A stretch of 64,000 nt of DNA, taken from positions 124,001 to 188,000 of the forward strand of contig CAVTLG010000006.1 in assembly GCA_963735495.1 (NCBI GenBank), given 5' to 3'. Made by a program: the position numbers and the translations under genes. How positions within the stretch are numbered: position 1 is the first letter of the stretch; each line of letters begins with the position of its first letter. Source of the stretch: CAVTLG01 sp963735495 (GTDB taxonomy: Bacteria > Chloroflexota > Ktedonobacteria > Ktedonobacterales > Ktedonobacteraceae). The notes under the pieces were generated by a model, which saw only the letters and a list, made by a program, of their open reading frames with translations, made no database searches and was not told the DNA's origin. Of the stretch, positions 42,616 through 51,906 are shown piece after piece.

Positions 42616-45000
42616 ATGACTCAGCACATCTCGCGTCCCTTTCAGTCTCGGCGTGCGTTACTTCGGTCTTTAGCACCGCGCTATCAGCAGGCATCCCCAA
42701 CCCAGAAAACGCTGTTGCTGGATGCGTTTGTGGAATGGACTGGCTATACCCGCAAATATGCGATCGAGCTGCTCAACCACGGGAAGTATGAGCAACAGAC
42801 CATCCAGCGACACCGTGTCCCTCACTATCGTCAAGAGGTGCAGCAGGCACTCTTTCTGAGCTGGAAGGCCGCCCACTACGTCTGTGCCAAACGCCTCCTG
42901 CCAACCTTACCGGCCCTGGTCACCTCTCTGGAACGGTTTGGCCATCTGCATCTGGCGGATGACGACCGCCAGCAGTTGCTCACCATGAGCGTTTCGACTG
43001 CCGAGCGGTCCTTGCGCACGCAACGCAAACCCTGCTTGTATGGTCTCTCCGCGACCACTCCGGCTCCTCGGCGCATGTCCCAGATTCCCGTCCTCGTTTT
43101 CTCCCCATGGGAGGAGAAGCGCCCTGGCTTTGTCGAAGTGGATCTGGTGGCTCACTGTGGCACGCATCTCGACGGCAACTTTCTGTATACCATGACCCTG
43201 ACCGACCTTGCTACAGGCTGGACCGAGTGTCTCCCACTCCAGTCGAAGTGTGCCGACGCTGTGCTAGCCGCACTGGTGCAGGTTCGCACGCTGTTTCCTT
43301 TTCCTTTGCTCGGGATAGATACCGATAGTGGCTCAGAATTTCTCAATGAGGAAGTCGTCGCGTATTGTGAACGAGAACGTCTGACGTTTACGCGTGGACG
43401 TCCAGGGATCAAAAATGATCAGGCCCATGTAGAGCAGAAGAATGGAGCGGTGGTACGTGAGGCGGTAGGCTGTGTGCGACTGATCGGGGAGCAGGCGTAC
43501 CACCAGCTTGGCGAGATCTACCAAGTGTTGCGTCTGGTGGTCAATGCTGTTCAGCCTTCTCTCAAGCTCCAGGCCAAAGTCCCCGTGGGCAACCGGGTGC
43601 GCCGCGTGTATGATGTAGCCCAGACCCCACTCCAGCGACTGCTGGCCTCTGGCGTTTTGCCGGAGGATCAGCAGCGCGTTCTCCGCGAGCAGGTCCAGCA
43701 CCTCGATCCGCTCGTGTTGAGTGAGCAGCTTGACGCTCTGCGGCAGACGCTCCTGTGTCTCGCTCCAGAGCTTGAGGCCATCGCTTCGGACCCGCGAGCC
43801 GATTGGGAAGACCCCTGGCCATCAGCAGACCTGCAGAAAGATCACGCGGAGCCACATCCAGAGGAGCAACACGTCTCGGGACCAGCCACTGAGATTGCGG
43901 ACCTGTTTTCCACGCAGGCTTCTTCGCTGTCCGCCACCGCTCCAGGGACACCGAACAGCGATGGAGAGCACGAGGCTGGTCTGACCACCATCGAGCAAGC
44001 TATCGCGGCCTATCTCCAGAACATACGTGCCTGTGGGCGCGATCCCAAAACGGTGCAGTGGCATCACACCTCGCTTCAAGCGTTGCGACGCTATCTGGAG
44101 AGGCGGTTCCATCTCACGAAGGTAAAGGCTCTGACCACGGATTGCTTGCGCACCTGGGTGAGCGACCTGCCTCTGGCGCTGTCGATTCGGACTGGGACGA
44201 TGAGGACCGTCAGCACCGTGGCAGCCTACGCCCGCTCAGCGCGTGCGTTTTGTAACTGGCTCGTTCGGCAGGGATATGTGTCCGAGACACTCTTTCCAGC
44301 AGATGCAGTGCCTCATGCCCTGCGAAACGTTCCTCAACCAGTGGAGCCTGAGGCGTTTGACCGCTTCGTGCGCGCTTGTCACCTCCCCGGTGATCTCGGA
44401 GGGCCCAATGCAGGAATGACGGCGCGCAACCGCGCCATTCTCCGGCTGTTGCGAGACACCGGGCTGTCCGTCTCTGAGATATGCGGCCTCCGCCTAGCAG
44501 ATGTGGACCGTGCAGGAGGCACCGTCATGGTGCGTGGAAGAAGAGCAACGCGCATCCTTTCCGTCTCAGTGGAGGGGCAACGCGCCGTGTGTGTCTACCT
44601 GGAGCAAGCCCGTCTTACGCCTGCCTGGATGCCAGTAAGAAAAGAGGAGCAGGACGTTTTCTTCCTCACCGAATTACGGCATCCTCTCACCAAGAATTGT
44701 CTGACCCTCTTGTTTGAACGGCTGAACCAACGAGCGGGAGTGATCGCGAAGCCAATCTGTCCCTCCATGTTCCGTGATACCTTCGCGATCCGCTTTTTGC
44801 AGGCCGGAGGGAAATTGCAAGACCTCCAGGAACAGCTTGGAGTGGCCGATCTTGCCTCTGTCCGACGCTACCAGCGCTTTTGCGATGAGCAACGGAGAGC
44901 AGAAGTAGGAGCACAAGCTCTTCCTGAAGGACCAACCAAGCCTCTACGGCCAGCTAGGCAAAGCAGGAGCAAACGCCAGAAGGCGAGAAGACGAGGATAA
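42616..45000 (+). CDS. DDE transposase fused to a tyrosine-recombinase-like domain
   Basis: A single 794-residue frame joins two kinds of DNA recombinase. The first half has an N-terminal helix-turn-helix region, then an rve/IS481-like DDE core: Asp in GFVEVDLVAHCG (about 174), Asp in LGIDTDSGSEFLN (about 235) and Glu in AHVEQKNGAV (about 272). A polar, Pro/Glu-rich linker (about 390-455) leads to a tyrosine-recombinase core-binding domain (IEQAIAAYLQNIRACG) and catalytic domain. In the latter, several key residues are absent: the first Arg (TGLSVSEICGL), the His of H-x-x-R (PSMFRDTF) and the third-box His (LGVADLASV). The second Arg and a Tyr (RRYQRF) remain. I prefer ATG 42616 after GGGAGG. 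The recombinase half may only bind DNA. Confidence 0.85.
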   Translation: MTQHISRPFQSRRALLRSLAPRYQQASPTQKTLLLDAFVEWTGYTRKYAIELLNHGKYEQQTIQRHRVPHYRQEVQQALFLSWKAAHYVCAKRLLPTLPALVTSLERFGHLHLADDDRQQLLTMSVSTAERSLRTQRKPCLYGLSATTPAPRRMSQIPVLVFSPWEEKRPGFVEVDLVAHCGTHLDGNFLYTMTLTDLATGWTECLPLQSKCADAVLAALVQVRTLFPFPLLGIDTDSGSEFLNEEVVAYCERERLTFTRGRPGIKNDQAHVEQKNGAVVREAVGCVRLIGEQAYHQLGEIYQVLRLVVNAVQPSLKLQAKVPVGNRVRRVYDVAQTPLQRLLASGVLPEDQQRVLREQVQHLDPLVLSEQLDALRQTLLCLAPELEAIASDPRADWEDPWPSADLQKDHAEPHPEEQHVSGPATEIADLFSTQASSLSATAPGTPNSDGEHEAGLTTIEQAIAAYLQNIRACGRDPKTVQWHHTSLQALRRYLERRFHLTKVKALTTDCLRTWVSDLPLALSIRTGTMRTVSTVAAYARSARAFCNWLVRQGYVSETLFPADAVPHALRNVPQPVEPEAFDRFVRACHLPGDLGGPNAGMTARNRAILRLLRDTGLSVSEICGLRLADVDRAGGTVMVRGRRATRILSVSVEGQRAVCVYLEQARLTPAWMPVRKEEQDVFFLTELRHPLTKNCLTLLFERLNQRAGVIAKPICPSMFRDTFAIRFLQAGGKLQDLQEQLGVADLASVRRYQRFCDEQRRAEVGAQALPEGPTKPLRPARQSRSKRQKARRRG

Positions 45001-45016
45001 GCGGGGATGTTCAGCC

Positions 45017-45050
45017 AAGTGAAATGTTGCTGTCGAGTAACATTTCACTT
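45017..45050. repeat. perfect 12-bp hairpin after the fusion gene
   Basis: AAGTGAAATGTT and AACATTTCACTT around a 10-base loop, 17 bp after the stop. It is a terminator-like stem without a T-run, or an element end. Confidence 0.6.
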
Positions 45051-45051
45051 G

Positions 45052-45225
45052 ATGTAATGCGCACAATTGTCACATATGTATGTTCTGCTCGCACGTTTTG
45101 TCGCTGGTTGGTCCACCAGGGCAGACTGACTCGTTCCCCTTTCTCAGACATGGCCCCCCTCAAAGCCGCCCATCTCCCACTCGGGTGGTGGAACCGGAGC
45201 GCTTTGCGCGTCCGAATCCGCTTCT
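45052..45225 (+). pseudogene. tyrosine recombinase remnant
   Basis: The frame reads MRTIVTYVCSARTFCRWLVHQG, clearly related to MRTVSTVAAYARSARAFCNW in the fusion protein upstream. After a frameshift it continues with a VVEPERFARP-like segment matching the PVEPEAFDRF region. Only about 55 residues of core-binding domain survive. It abuts a polyketide synthase remnant on the other strand. Confidence 0.6.
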
Positions 45226-46200
45226 TTGAGTGGCTCCTCGGTATCTATTCGCTCCAGGAGGGCTTGTGCAAGTTGGATAATGCTCAATCCTTGTAATAAT
45301 TTTACGACAGGAAAAGAGATCGCCAAGTCTTTCACTATGCTATTCTTCAGTTCTATCGCCATCAGGAATCAAGGCCGATTCGCTGCAAGGAGCGCTGTTT
45401 ATCCAATTGCTCTGGAGAGATACACGTTACGCAAGCAACCCGCTGGTGAAGATAGGTTGTCAGGAAGGAAAGACGTTCTGTCGCTGGCACTCTCTGGAAG
45501 AGAACTGGAGTCACTATGCTATTTGCCGGAGTGATATCCTGTGTTTCCCCTGCTCCGTCGTGGATGACGTGAGAAAGGTAGGGAACCGTGGTCGATGCAG
45601 GGTGGTACTGCTGGCATTCTTGCCAGTGTATAGGCATGACAGCACTGCGGGCCACATCGTGGCGGATGAGATATTCAAGTACCTTCAGAGCCTGTTCCGG
45701 CGTGAAACTCTCCATACCACGTGGCGTGGATCGTTGTGTTTCATGCTCACAACGCGCTCCCATCCCGACCTGAGACCATATTCCCCAGTTAACGCTCAGT
45801 GAAGTCAGACCCCGACAGTGTCGATAATGAGCAAGAGCATTTAGAAAACTGTTTGCCGCTGCATAACTGGAGAGAAAAGCTGGGCTTAACAACGTTGCGG
45901 CTGAAGAGAAGAGCACAAAGAAGTCCAGTGGAGTATGACCAAATGTTTGGTGCAGTAACCAACTTCCTGCAATCTTTGCTCGCGCCTCGGTACGTAAAAT
46001 CTCTGTATTCAGTTCCATAACCAAATGGTCGCTGCCTATACCGGCAGCATAAATAATGCCACGGACGAGCGGCCAACCTTCTTTGCCATAGGTATTGAAA
46101 AAGTTGGTGAAGCTCTCTGCATCAGCTACGTCCACCGCCGCTAGTGGGTCAACCCGTAATTGAGGTGCCATTGAGAAATCGCTCCTTGAGCCACTCAGGC
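45225..46200 (-). pseudogene. type I polyketide synthase fragment (KR and ACP)
   Basis: The minus-strand frame contains a ketoreductase domain: VRGIIYAAGIGSDHLVMEL, AKIAGSWLLHQTFGHTPLD, FFVLFSSAATLLSPAFLS, the catalytic-Tyr segment SSYAAANSFLNALAHYRH, and LTSLSVNWGIWSQVGMG. A carrier domain follows, up to IGLDS at 45365. There a one-base loss shifts the frame, and the carrier continues in another frame as MAIELKNSIVKDLAISFPVV (45362 downward). No upstream KS or AT domains are present; the sequence before about 46200 is unrelated and ends at the IS630 element. This is a dead leftover of a larger synthase. Confidence 0.8.
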
Positions 46201-46239
46201 CAGTTTGTAATAGCAGGCTAATTGTAAGTTGACCCACTA

Positions 46240-47537
46240 GTACATTGCGGCTGAAATAAGATGGTAGTAAAATAGGAAGGAGAATCGAAAAGAGGAAACA
46301 ATCAATGAGAGGTCCCAAAGCAGCCCCGCTGAGCTTGAGCGAAGAGGAACGAGGAGCATTGGAAAAGCTGGTACGCCGCCATAGTACTGCTCAACAGGTA
46401 GCAGTGCGAGGACGGATTGTCCTGGCTGCCGCCAAAGGAAAAGGCAATAGCGAGATCGCCCGAGAGGTGGGTCTCGGGGTGGATCGAGTACGGCAATGGA
46501 GGATGCGCTGGATCAGCTTGCAGGCCGTGCCATTGGAAGAACTGTCAGCCATCGAGCGGCTTTCAGATGTCCCACGTCCCGGACGGCCATCAGAGATCAC
46601 GGCGGAACAAGTCTGTCAGATCGTGGCGATGGCTTGTGAGCAACCAAAAGAGCGTCCGATCAGTCACTGGACAGGACGCGAAATTGCTGACGAAGTGAAG
46701 CGACGTGGGATCATCAAAGAGATTTCCCCGCGACATGCCTCTCGGATTTTAAAAAAGGGGATCTCAAACCGCATTTGATCCGCTATTGGCTCACTCCACC
46801 AGTTGATCCTCATCGAGAAGAAACGATTGTGGCAACGTGCCAGGTGTACGAGCGAGCTCCAGAGCGAGCCAAACAGGGAGAACGCACCGTGAGTACCGAT
46901 GAAATGACAGGGGTACAAGCCCTCGAACGCAAACACCCAGGATTGCCTCTGGCTCCCGGAAAAGTTGAGCGACGCGAATTTGAGTACATTCGCCATGGCA
47001 CGCGCACCTTCATCGTGAGTCGGGATGTCGTAAGCGGGAAGATCGTCGCTCCTTTTTGTGGGCCGACACGCACGGAGGAAGATTTCTTGGCTCATCTGCA
47101 AGCGGTGGTCGCAACCGACCCACAAGCCAGTCGTTGGCATGTGGTCTGTGATAATCTCAATACGCATCAATCCGAGGCACTGGTCCGCTTCGTTGCTGAG
47201 CGTAGTGGCATCCGAGACGATTTGGGGATCAAGGGCAAAAGCGGGATTCTGGCTTCCATGCCCAGCCGTGCGGCATTTTGAGTGATCCCACTCATACCAT
47301 CGTCTTTCACTATACGCCTAAGCACAGTTCCTGGCTCAACCAGATTGAAATCTGGCTCAGTATCTTGGTGCGCAAGTTGCTCAAACGAGGATCGTTCGTC
47401 TCGGGAGAGGATTTGCAAACCAAGGTCCTGGCCTTTATTGACTATTATAACCAAACCATGGCCAAGCCTTTCAAATGGACCTATTAAGGAAAGGCTTTAA
47501 CCGTGTAAACTAGAGGGCTATTTCAGCCTCGTTGTAC
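46240..47537 (+). mobile_element. IS630-family insertion sequence
   Basis: A 1298-bp element flanked by TA dinucleotides (46238-46239 and 47538-47539), the IS630/Tc1 target. The terminal inverted repeats begin GTACA and share GGCTGAAATA (15 of 19 positions match). It cuts into the 5' end of the gene at 47540. Confidence 0.88.
46305..47487 (+). pseudogene. IS630-family transposase with two frame changes
   Basis: The transposase is spread over three frames. The first (46305-46778) holds the helix-turn-helix domains. At 46751-46757 the sequence A AAA AAG, in phase with the codons, is a classic slippery heptamer; a -1 slip there continues as GDLKPHLIRYWLTPP, the expected IS630 sequence, so this shift is probably programmed. 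The second part has Asp in VSTDEMTGVQALE and Asp in HVVCDNLNTH. At about 47277 another -1 change is needed (RAAF to LSDPTHTIVFHYTPKHSSW); here a T seems lost from a short T-run, which looks like damage. The last part holds the Glu in NQIEIWLS. The element is likely inactive unless the second shift is tolerated. Confidence 0.85.
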
Positions 47538-47539
47538 TA

Positions 47540-48262
47540 GGTCAATGGTTTGCGGACCTCTGGCGACAAGTTGGGGACGAACGGGCGCATATCCGGCGTA
47601 TCCATTATTGGGCGGTGTCGCAAGGTGGGTCCATTGTGTTTCCGAATGGCAAACCGTACGAGAACACCATTGAGTGTTGGGACGCGCTGAACATCGCTTC
47701 GAAGGCGGCGCGGTACTTGCGGCTGGTTGATCCGGCGGCCTTTAATGATCGGCGGTCCCCGGAAGTGCAAATTTATGCGCCGGATGACTACCCCTATGAT
47801 CCGTCTGTCTACGTTTATAACTCCTCGTATAACCTGGGGATGAAACTTCCCGGCTTCCCTGATTTGCCTTCGTTTTCGGTGAATGATTATCGTGCCTCTC
47901 AACCTTACCATCTTGAGGTCTGGTGTGAAAAATCGACGATGAATGATGTGCTTGCACCGATGTGTGAGCGCTACGGGGCCAACTTACAAACGGGTATGGG
48001 AGAGATGAGCATTACGGCTGTATTGGCGCTGGCCCATCGCTTACAGCAAGCCGTAGTCTCCCTGGCGCGTCAAAAGTGGTTGGGTCAACTGGTTTCGTAT
48101 GTCTACGAGCCAGATAACGGGCCGATTATAGGCCGGGTGCAATCGATTGCTGATAACGGGTTGGTGTTTGTGGAGTCACTTCCAGGGCGCGGGTATATCC
48201 CCTGGGCCATCGAGATGTCGGTGTGTTCCTTAGATCGGGTGCTAACGCTGTTGGACCAGTAA
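47540..48262 (+). pseudogene. 5'-truncated gene of unknown function (possible Toprim-like protein)
   Basis: The frame is open directly from the IS630 border (GQWFADLWRQVGDERAHIRR...) to a stop at 48262, about 240 residues, and there is no good start codon near the border. So the IS removed or displaced the 5' end. The middle contains YHLEVWCEKSTMNDVLAPM, then CERYGANLQTGMGEMS, which resembles the entry to Toprim-like domains of phage and plasmid proteins. The usual following DxD strand is not seen, and the C-terminal 80 residues look unrelated. I do not recognise the family firmly. The left flank of the IS is PKS DNA, so this is not a simple insertion. Confidence 0.5.
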
Positions 48263-48364
48263 GGGTGTGTTCCATGGGGATAGTTTGCAAGTGGTTTACA
48301 CACATTATTGCTTAGTTGTCCACATTTTTAGTACCTTTATCCACATTTTAGAAGGGGGTGTATT

Positions 48365-49375
48365 ATGGAACTTAAACAAGCAATACGCGACTATATGACC
48401 GCTCATAGGGTGAATAATGATAGTGCAGATACATTGAAAAACTATCGTTATGTGTTGCCTCGTTTTGCTGATTGGTTAGCATCTCAGGGTGTAACCGATA
48501 CTGATCAGCTTCGTTTAAATCATCTTCGTGGATGGGTTGTATACCTGCAAGATCAGCCTGTTAAACATAGTGGTGAAAAGTTGAAAGATACAACAGTACA
48601 GATGTACGCTAAACATATCTTGGCGTTCTGTCACTGGTTGGAGCAAGAGGAGATTATAGAGAAACCTATCACGACGCGTTTTAAATTGCCTCGTGTTGAA
48701 AAGCAGTTTATCCCCACACTTGTGGCTAGTGATGTTGACAAATTGTTGCAAGCATGTGAATATGGAGATGACAGACAGCCACGTCTAAAGAAAGCGTTGG
48801 CTGCTCGCAATCGTGCTCTAGTGTTGCTTTCTGTTGACGCTGGTCCTCGTCGTAAAGAGTTAGCAGGGTTGCGACTTTGTGACATTGATCGTAACTTGTG
48901 CTTGTTGAATATTCATCGTAAGGGCAATACATGGCAACAGGTGCCGGTGTCACGGGAAGCATTTAAAGCTCTTCATGATTATGTTAAGAGACATCGCCCT
49001 TTTCTGGCTGGTCGGGGTGGTTCGACTGTAGCGAGAAAAGAGGATGCGGTTTTTCTGTCACATGAAGGTAAGCCGCTTACACGTGTTGCGATTGGGCTTT
49101 TGTTTTCTGATTTGGGTAAGCGAGCAGGTATTGATGGTAAGAAATTTTATCATCATCAATGCAGGCGATATATGGCGACAACGCAGCTAGCTATGGGCCG
49201 TAGTCCGCTTGATGTGCAGAGACAGATGGGCCATACTACCTTGGCAATGACTAATCATTATGCTTCTTTGACGACAGAGCATCTAAGGGCAACGCATGAA
49301 AAGTTCTCTCCTCTTCGTGCAAAAGATGTATTAGGAGATGGCGAAATTGGGGGTAACTACTGGGATGAGCAATAG
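48365..49375 (+). CDS. tyrosine recombinase (XerD-like)
   Basis: A 336-residue site-specific recombinase. It has an N-terminal SAM-like core-binding domain (IRDYMTAHRVNNDSADTLKNY) and a catalytic domain with Arg in DAGPRRKELAGL, the box-II KFYHHQCRRYMAT (His/Arg), His in QMGHTTLAMTNH and the nucleophile Tyr in HYASL. The set is complete, so the enzyme may be active, unlike the fusion protein at 42.6 kb. GGGGGTG precedes the ATG. Codon use is clearly more AT-rich than the chromosomal genes, a sign of transfer. It marks the left part of a low-GC island; no att duplication was recognised. Confidence 0.9.
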   Translation: MELKQAIRDYMTAHRVNNDSADTLKNYRYVLPRFADWLASQGVTDTDQLRLNHLRGWVVYLQDQPVKHSGEKLKDTTVQMYAKHILAFCHWLEQEEIIEKPITTRFKLPRVEKQFIPTLVASDVDKLLQACEYGDDRQPRLKKALAARNRALVLLSVDAGPRRKELAGLRLCDIDRNLCLLNIHRKGNTWQQVPVSREAFKALHDYVKRHRPFLAGRGGSTVARKEDAVFLSHEGKPLTRVAIGLLFSDLGKRAGIDGKKFYHHQCRRYMATTQLAMGRSPLDVQRQMGHTTLAMTNHYASLTTEHLRATHEKFSPLRAKDVLGDGEIGGNYWDEQ

Positions 49376-49694
49376 GGTAAAGCATTTCTTTGTTGATATA
49401 AGTAGTGTTTGGTCTTCTGTGAAGCCGCTTCAGAGGCCAGTTTATGGGCGTGCAGTTAAGCACTTCTGGGAGAAGTCTTTCCAATACTATCTCTAAGCAT
49501 AGCTCTTCTTGTATTTCCTGTATGCAAGCTTCTCTAGGTGACTCTTCTTTCTCTACACTACCGCCAGGGAGTAACCAATCTGGTCTGTAAGTAGGTTTGA
49601 CAATCAATATCTTTTCTTCTTCATTGAGAAATAAGGCTCCTGCTGCCATACGCTTTTTTGGTAGGGCTTCATAGTTGTAAATGGTATCTGTCAT
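49251..49694 (-). CDS. Nudix hydrolase, C-terminally altered
   Basis: A 147-residue frame with a near-complete Nudix box (LLPGGSVEKEESPREACI followed by QEIQEELCLEI; the usual Arg before the first Glu of REx2EE is Gln). The N-terminal AAGALFLNEEEKILIVKPTYRPDW is the expected first strand pair. After LCLEIVLERLLPEVL the sequence no longer looks like a Nudix fold and runs 125 bp into the 3' end of the convergent recombinase gene. So the C-terminus was probably replaced when the recombinase DNA arrived. The start at 49694 follows GGAGG by 5 bases. AT-rich codons match the island. Confidence 0.65.
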   Translation of the reverse strand: MTDTIYNYEALPKKRMAAGALFLNEEEKILIVKPTYRPDWLLPGGSVEKEESPREACIQEIQEELCLEIVLERLLPEVLNCTPINWPLKRLHRRPNTTYINKEMLYPIAHPSSYPQFRHLLIHLLHEEERTFHALPLDALSSKKHND

Positions 49695-49731
49695 GTTTCC
49701 CTCCATTATAGTAAGTACTTTATGTTTTTTC

Positions 49732-50166
49732 TCATAAAAGATCACCTTTATCTCTATAAATCTTGATGCGCTCTATTTCACTTTTTACTAATTTGCGGTG
49801 TTCTGCTGATAGAAACCATGTTGTAGGATGCCACTCGCCGGTGTCTGCATAGTAGTTAATGATCTTGATATTGTAGGGTTGGAAAACTTTAGTGAATGTT
49901 AAGTAAGTCCTTAATTGATGGAATGGTGAAGTTACGAGGATCACCTGTGTCATACGGTGTTTTTTTAGGAATTCTAGTACATACTCAGCATTTTCTCTTG
50001 TGTGAAGTGATTCATCTTCAACTAAAATAGCTTCTTTTGGTATGCCTGCTTGGATAGCTTGATCTCGTATATAGGTGGCTCCTAGACCTATGTCCCATGT
50101 CTTTGCAGTAAAGTGGACCCGTTTTTCAGACTCTTCTGCGCTTTGTATGAAAGATGAGCGTACCAA
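49732..50166 (-). pseudogene. YdcF/DUF218-family protein, N-terminally truncated
   Basis: About 144 residues with the DUF218 (YdcF/SanA/ElyC) core: the AGIPKEAILVEDESLHTRENAEYVLEF region, where the E-x-x-S-x-x-T-x-x-N motif appears as EDESLHTREN, and VILVTSPFHQLRTYLTF. The conserved N-terminal strand with the VVLGGG motif is missing and no ribosome site fits the remaining start codons, so the 5' part is lost. It lies 37 bp upstream of the Nudix gene on the same strand; both belong to the low-GC island. Confidence 0.65.
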
Positions 50167-50326
50167 AGCCTTCTCTCTTTTGAGCAGTCAGCTTTTAGAG
50201 CCTGATCAATCCTTGCCCATATTTACTGCCCCCATGTGTTAAGGCTCATAAGGCGAGATACCAAAAAGAGAGGCGTACTCAATTATAGGCATACCTTATA
50301 ATAGGCACATCTTATAGTACAAACGG
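50167..50326. other. short spacer with direct repeats
   Basis: ATAGGCATACCTTATA and ATAGGCACATCTTATA occur as direct repeats 16-17 bp apart (about 50285-50316), an operator-like layout before the small frame at 50327. Confidence 0.4.
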
Positions 50327-50635
50327 GTGAGAGCGGTGAAATTAACAGCGGGAGTAAAGAAGGTAGGAAAATTGTTTATCGCCTTTGGCAGAGCAGTAGG
50401 TAGTTGCGTCAAGAACGAGCAGACAGAGAAAACGGGAAAGCAAGCGGACAGACTTAAACAAAACGGGTACCATATTGACCACACGGTCTTTACGTTTGTG
50501 TCTGAGCAAAGTGGTTCGCTGTATCTGTACTCCCAGGATGAGGAACACAATGTACAAAAGAATCCGCACGGGCTTAGAGCGCTTGCTAAGCCCACGCAGA
50601 TCACCGCCTTGCAGGGAGCGGCTTCTAGCAGTTAG
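50327..50635 (+). CDS. possible small protein, unknown function
   Basis: A 102-residue frame with only GTG starts (50327 or 50336) and a weak ribosome site. The composition (Lys/Gln-rich, segment HIDHTVFTFVSEQSGSLYLYSQDEE) is protein-like but unrecognised. It ends 4 bp inside the convergent lipoprotein gene. Low confidence; it may be non-coding. Confidence 0.3.
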   Translation: MRAVKLTAGVKKVGKLFIAFGRAVGSCVKNEQTEKTGKQADRLKQNGYHIDHTVFTFVSEQSGSLYLYSQDEEHNVQKNPHGLRALAKPTQITALQGAASSS

Positions 50636-51906
50636 GAAATGCTGTAGCTGATCTTGTTCCAACTCCGGCCACCGTCAGTGGTTTTCAGCAAAGTCGGCAC
50701 TTGCCCACGATAGGCCCAGCCAGTGGTACGTGAAATAAAGCTGAACTGGCTCACATCGTGCAGGGTTGAAGAGAGGCTCCAACTCTGACCACCATTGGTC
50801 GTGATGTACAAACCTCCCTGGCTATCAATCGCCCAGGCGTGTGTGGGATCGACAACATACAGGTTGTTCTGGCCTACCTGACCCTGGCTGCCAGGGAACA
50901 CCACCGGGTTAGATTGCCAGGTTGTACCACCATTGTGGCTGAGGTAAAAGGCAAATCCGTTATTCTCCAGCACTGGCATGACAATGTCCTGACCAAAGAT
51001 GACCGGAGGAGTTGTGCCGCCCATCACTTCCTGCGTGGTGTTGGGAGGAGGCAAGGTCTGTCGCGTCCAGGAGATACCTCCGTTGTGGGTAACATAGACG
51101 AAATTCTGGCTCGCAGCAGCCGTCGCGGTGGCCCAGCCAGTGCTTGAATTGGCGAAGGCCAGCCCGGTTTTCCGACCTGTATAAGGGAAGAACCCAACGC
51201 CATGCGGTGTGCCGATGCTGGTACTGACCAGTTTCCAGGTCGCTCCTCCATCAGTAGTATGAACGATGCCTGCTCCTTGCTGTCCCATACCACTCCCTTC
51301 ATCGATCTCGATCCAGCCCTCGCGCGCGTTGATGAATTTGAGGTCGATAATCTGGATGGCCTGCTTGTTAATCTGAGCGGTTTGCGTGGTCCAGGTTAGA
51401 CCGCCATCGGTCGTGTGAATCAGTTGAACGGTCGTGCGGCCTCCTTTGAAAGGCGTGATATTGACCCAGGCCGTCAAAGGATTGTAAAACACGGCACAAG
51501 GATAGTAAAACGCGGCACCAGGATTGATCAACGCACGGACATTGGCAGGAGTGACATCTTGCCAGGTCCGACCACCATCAGCTGTTTTCAGAATTGAGGA
51601 GGCGGTCAGAGCCCAGCCGTGTTGTTGATCGAACAGACGCACCAGCGTGAATGGGACAACTGGCTTCGCTGGTCTCGTGGGTGTTGGCGATGGAAGTGCG
51701 AGTGTCGGAGTTGAAGCAGGTGTTGAGCTGCTGACAGTCGCTGTAGCCGATGCGGAACCGCTGATGGTTGGAGTGGCCGATGCAGAGCTTTGTGGGTTGG
51801 ACCCACGCAGGCTGCTGCCACAGCTAGCCAGGATGAAGGTCCCTAGGGTGAGTAACGATGCTGCAAGGAAGAACGCATGCAGACGTATCCGGGTGTGTTT
51901 ATACAT
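50632..51906 (-). CDS. secreted lipoprotein with BNR/Asp-box beta-propeller
   Basis: A 424-residue exported protein. The N-terminus has a basic stretch, a hydrophobic helix and the lipobox ILASC, so it should be lipid-anchored at residue 29. A Ser/Thr/Ala/Pro-rich stalk (about 30-80) follows. The rest contains repeated Asp-box motifs S/T-x-D-G-G-x-T-W (TADGGRTWQDV, TTDGGLTWTTQ, TTDGGATWKLV, THNGGISWTRQ, TTDGGRSWNKI), the mark of sialidase/Ycf48/sortilin-like propellers. The ligand or function cannot be told. It is a single gene; the long upstream region is AT-rich. Confidence 0.88.
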   Translation of the reverse strand: MYKHTRIRLHAFFLAASLLTLGTFILASCGSSLRGSNPQSSASATPTISGSASATATVSSSTPASTPTLALPSPTPTRPAKPVVPFTLVRLFDQQHGWALTASSILKTADGGRTWQDVTPANVRALINPGAAFYYPCAVFYNPLTAWVNITPFKGGRTTVQLIHTTDGGLTWTTQTAQINKQAIQIIDLKFINAREGWIEIDEGSGMGQQGAGIVHTTDGGATWKLVSTSIGTPHGVGFFPYTGRKTGLAFANSSTGWATATAAASQNFVYVTHNGGISWTRQTLPPPNTTQEVMGGTTPPVIFGQDIVMPVLENNGFAFYLSHNGGTTWQSNPVVFPGSQGQVGQNNLYVVDPTHAWAIDSQGGLYITTNGGQSWSLSSTLHDVSQFSFISRTTGWAYRGQVPTLLKTTDGGRSWNKISYSIS

